Source: JAEELC01 sp963621965
Lineage (GTDB): Bacteria > Bacillota_I > Bacilli_A > Acholeplasmatales > Anaeroplasmataceae
Assembly (NCBI GenBank): GCA_963621965.1
Contig: CAVFGN010000056.1
Span: 1 to 7,033, forward strand
Direction of reading: 5' to 3'
DNA length: 7,033 nt
Part shown: piece after piece, positions 5,406 through 7,033 of the stretch
Numbering within the stretch: position 1 is the stretch's first letter
Layout: every line of letters starts with the position of its first letter
Notes under the pieces: model-generated
Seen by the model: only the letters and a program-made list of their open reading frames with translations
Databases searched by the model: none
What the model was told of the DNA's origin: nothing
Position numbers and translations under genes: made by a program

Positions 5406-5960
5406 ATGAGAATTAATGCTGGTATATATAAAAGACATAATATTTATATGACTAATTTAGAAACAACTAGAGAAACTAGCGATAAGGTCAGACAGGCTAT
5501 TTTCAATCTAATTGGTCAATATTTTGATGGTGAAACTGTCCTTGATTTGTTTGCAGGTTCTGGCGCTATGGCTCTTGAGGCTATTTCTCGCGGCGCATCT
5601 AAAGCCTATTTTAACGATATTAATAAGAAAGCTTGTATGGTCATTAAAAAGAATATTGATTTGTTAAAAGTATCTATTCCTACTATTGTTTATAATTATG
5701 ATTATCTAGAAGCTATTAATCATATTAATAAAAAAGAGATCGATATTATATTTCTAGATCCTCCATATAAAATGAGTGATACTAAAACTATAATGGAACA
5801 AATTAATGCGTCTGATATTTTAAAAGATAAAGGCATTGTTTCATTTGAAATGGCTAAAACAACAATGACTTCTAAAGTAGATGGTTTTGAAATAATAAAA
5901 GAAAAAGAATACGGTATAAAAAAAGTAGTCATTTATAAAAAAAATAGTAATAATAAATAG
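5406..5960 (+). CDS. rsmD: 16S rRNA (guanine(966)-N(2))-methyltransferase RsmD
   Basis: RsmD transfers a methyl group from S-adenosylmethionine to N2 of G966 (E. coli numbering) in the 30S subunit. The 184-aa product has the family's normal length. The N-terminus MRINAGIYKR and the TSDKVRQAIFN segment (about 24-34) are characteristic. The SAM-binding motif I is VLDLFAGSG (45-53), an acidic residue after the next strand is in FNDIN (Asp71), and the catalytic motif IV is DPPY (118-121). Its ATG begins one base after the helicase stop and has only a weak A-rich ribosome binding site, so translation is probably coupled to the helicase. In many Bacillota rsmD is followed by coaD; here it is followed by a terminator and a convergent gene. 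Confidence 0.95.
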   Translation: MRINAGIYKRHNIYMTNLETTRETSDKVRQAIFNLIGQYFDGETVLDLFAGSGAMALEAISRGASKAYFNDINKKACMVIKKNIDLLKVSIPTIVYNYDYLEAINHINKKEIDIIFLDPPYKMSDTKTIMEQINASDILKDKGIVSFEMAKTTMTSKVDGFEIIKEKEYGIKKVVIYKKNSNNK

Positions 5961-5995
5961 TTTTCATTTTAATTTTTAATTAAAAATAACATATA

Positions 5996-6044
5996 AAAAG
6001 GTTTTAGAAGAATTGATTTAATCAATTTATATCTAAAACCTTTT
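5996..6044. terminator. Bidirectional terminator between rsmD and the convergent gene
   Basis: A 13-bp perfect stem, AAAAGGTTTTAGA (5996-6008) with TCTAAAACCTTTT (6032-6044), encloses an inner 6-bp stem AATTGA/TCAATT (6011-6016/6022-6027). The flanks give T-rich tails on both strands, so it can end both convergent transcripts. The minus-strand gene's stop codon (6043-6045) overlaps its edge. Confidence 0.88.
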
Positions 6045-7033
6045 ATTCTTTATGTATGTGCTTTTTAGTTGCTTTATCTTTTTTTGCAAACTCTAGTCTA
6101 ATATCTTTTACTGTATTTCGATATTTTTTCTTTTCCTTATCCTTTTCTAATTGCTTTTGGTCTAAATAATTAGAAATATTTAGTAAATTTTGTTCTTTAT
6201 ATTTTTTAGTAGATTCATTCAATTCTTTAGTGAGATTATCTAATTCTTTATTCTTTTCATTTGTAAGAGTATTAGTTTCATAGATTTGATTTGTCGTAAG
6301 ACGAGGAATCATTATAATTTCATTTTTGAATTTTTCGATGACTTGTTCAAATACTTTACTTTCGTTAATGAATGATAAATCGGCTGATTTTGCATGATTT
6401 TTGACTGAACTATGTTGTATATTAGTATAATGTTTAACTGAATTTTTGTAGTTGTTTGTTGAGTATCGAATTAATTCATCACAAGATTTAAATCTAAGGA
6501 AGTATTTATTATGATTTTCATTAAAATCATCATTAAGACTACTTTCCTCTAGTTCGTAGGCATTTTTTTCTTTAGTTAATAGTAAATTACAACTTTTATT
6601 TATAGAAAATAAATTATTTTTATGAAATGTTACATTATCATTAAATTGATGCTTTAAACGGATGTATTCGTGATTGGTAGCACTTAAATCTTTTAAAAGC
6701 AATTTATTAGCTATTGTTCTATTCTTTAAGTAAGCATTAAAATTTGATGATTTAATCTTATCTAGAGAATTCTTTAAGTTGCCGTTATATATATCAACAA
6801 TTTCATACAATGAGAAAATCATCTTGCTAGACTTTTTGTTAATAGCTTTATTGAATTTATTAAATCTAGCATTTGCTTTTTTATAAGTGAGTAAATTCTC
6901 TATGAAATCTTTTTTATTCATGTTGTTAATTAAATTAATATAATATTCACAAATTACTTTGAATTTCGCAATTGTGTTATTAGAATCTTCACTATCAATG
7001 ATTTCTTTACGTTTTATTACTCTTATTTTCTTT
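6043..7033 (-). CDS. Partial gene: Lys/Asn-rich coiled-coil protein of unknown function
   Basis: I do not recognise this protein. The frame is open from the stop at 6043-6045 to the window edge, about 329 codons, so the start lies beyond 7033. An in-frame ATG at 6919-6921 gives a 292-aa product, but no Shine-Dalgarno precedes it, and the 37 codons further upstream are open with the same composition (for example IRVIKRKEIIDSEDSNN) and contain no ATG, GTG or TTG. The protein is highly charged, rich in Lys, Asn, Glu and Ser, and poor in Gly and Pro. It has no membrane helix or signal peptide visible in this part. Heptad-like segments dominate, notably the last ~90 residues (TNEKNKELDNLTKELNESTK onward), which suggests a long helical, possibly structural or filamentous, cytoplasmic protein. 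The end is basic (KKDKATKKHIHKE). It converges on rsmD across a shared terminator. Confidence 0.8.
   Translation of the reverse strand, partial: KKIRVIKRKEIIDSEDSNNTIAKFKVICEYYINLINNMNKKDFIENLLTYKKANARFNKFNKAINKKSSKMIFSLYEIVDIYNGNLKNSLDKIKSSNFNAYLKNRTIANKLLLKDLSATNHEYIRLKHQFNDNVTFHKNNLFSINKSCNLLLTKEKNAYELEESSLNDDFNENHNKYFLRFKSCDELIRYSTNNYKNSVKHYTNIQHSSVKNHAKSADLSFINESKVFEQVIEKFKNEIIMIPRLTTNQIYETNTLTNEKNKELDNLTKELNESTKKYKEQNLLNISNYLDQKQLEKDKEKKKYRNTVKDIRLEFAKKDKATKKHIHKE

Noticed and set aside
5720..5932. 70-codon minus-strand open frame inside rsmD
   Set aside because: Fully antisense to RsmD, with a Ser/Ile-rich peptide typical of AT-rich shadow frames.
1..7033. Mobile elements, CRISPR arrays, tRNA or rRNA genes
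   Set aside because: No transposase-like protein, spaced direct repeats, tRNA cloverleaf or rRNA signature was found on either strand.

Overview
This is an AT-rich window (roughly 30% GC by eye) of ordinary bacterial chromosome, most likely from a low-GC Bacillota/Bacilli lineage close to the Mollicutes side. The evidence is the infC-rpmI-rplT operon behind a Bacillus-type L20 attenuator leader, strong GGAGG ribosome binding sites, TTGACA/TATAAT promoters and U-tract terminators. Trp is encoded by TGG and one gene ends in TGA, so this is the standard bacterial code rather than the Mycoplasma UGA=Trp code. I cannot name a genus.

Layout. 1-294: a probable terminator of an upstream gene, a sigma-A promoter, then a structured 5' leader with a terminator hairpin and two long-range complementary segments. 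298-1720: infC (IF3, with a non-canonical ATT start), rpmI (L35) and rplT (L20), closed by a strong terminator at 1728-1753. The L20 protein carries about 96 extra C-terminal residues: a Lys/Thr/Ala-rich linker and a Rho_N/SAP-like module. 1791-3097: a singly transcribed amidohydrolase with an inverted repeat in its leader. 3152-3484: a small three-helix membrane protein with an extended -10 promoter very close to its start. 3490-3717: a free-standing structured RNA with its own promoter and terminator, best candidate 6S RNA. 3718-5960: a promoter followed by a CshA/DeaD-type DEAD-box RNA helicase and, one base later, rsmD (16S rRNA guanine-N2 methyltransferase). 5996-6044: a bidirectional terminator. 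6043-7033: on the minus strand, a long Lys/Asn-rich coiled-coil protein of unknown function that runs off the window edge.

Functionally the window is about translation and RNA: initiation factor and large-subunit proteins under feedback control, a probable RNA polymerase-regulating RNA, and a ribosome-assembly helicase paired with an rRNA methyltransferase. The amidohydrolase, small membrane protein and coiled-coil protein have no evident link to that theme. I see no mobile elements, CRISPR arrays, tRNA or rRNA genes. The points most worth a second look are the Rho_N-tailed L20, the pseudoknot-capable leader that reaches the infC ribosome binding site, the ncRNA whose closing stem duplicates its terminator arm, and the truncated coiled-coil gene.
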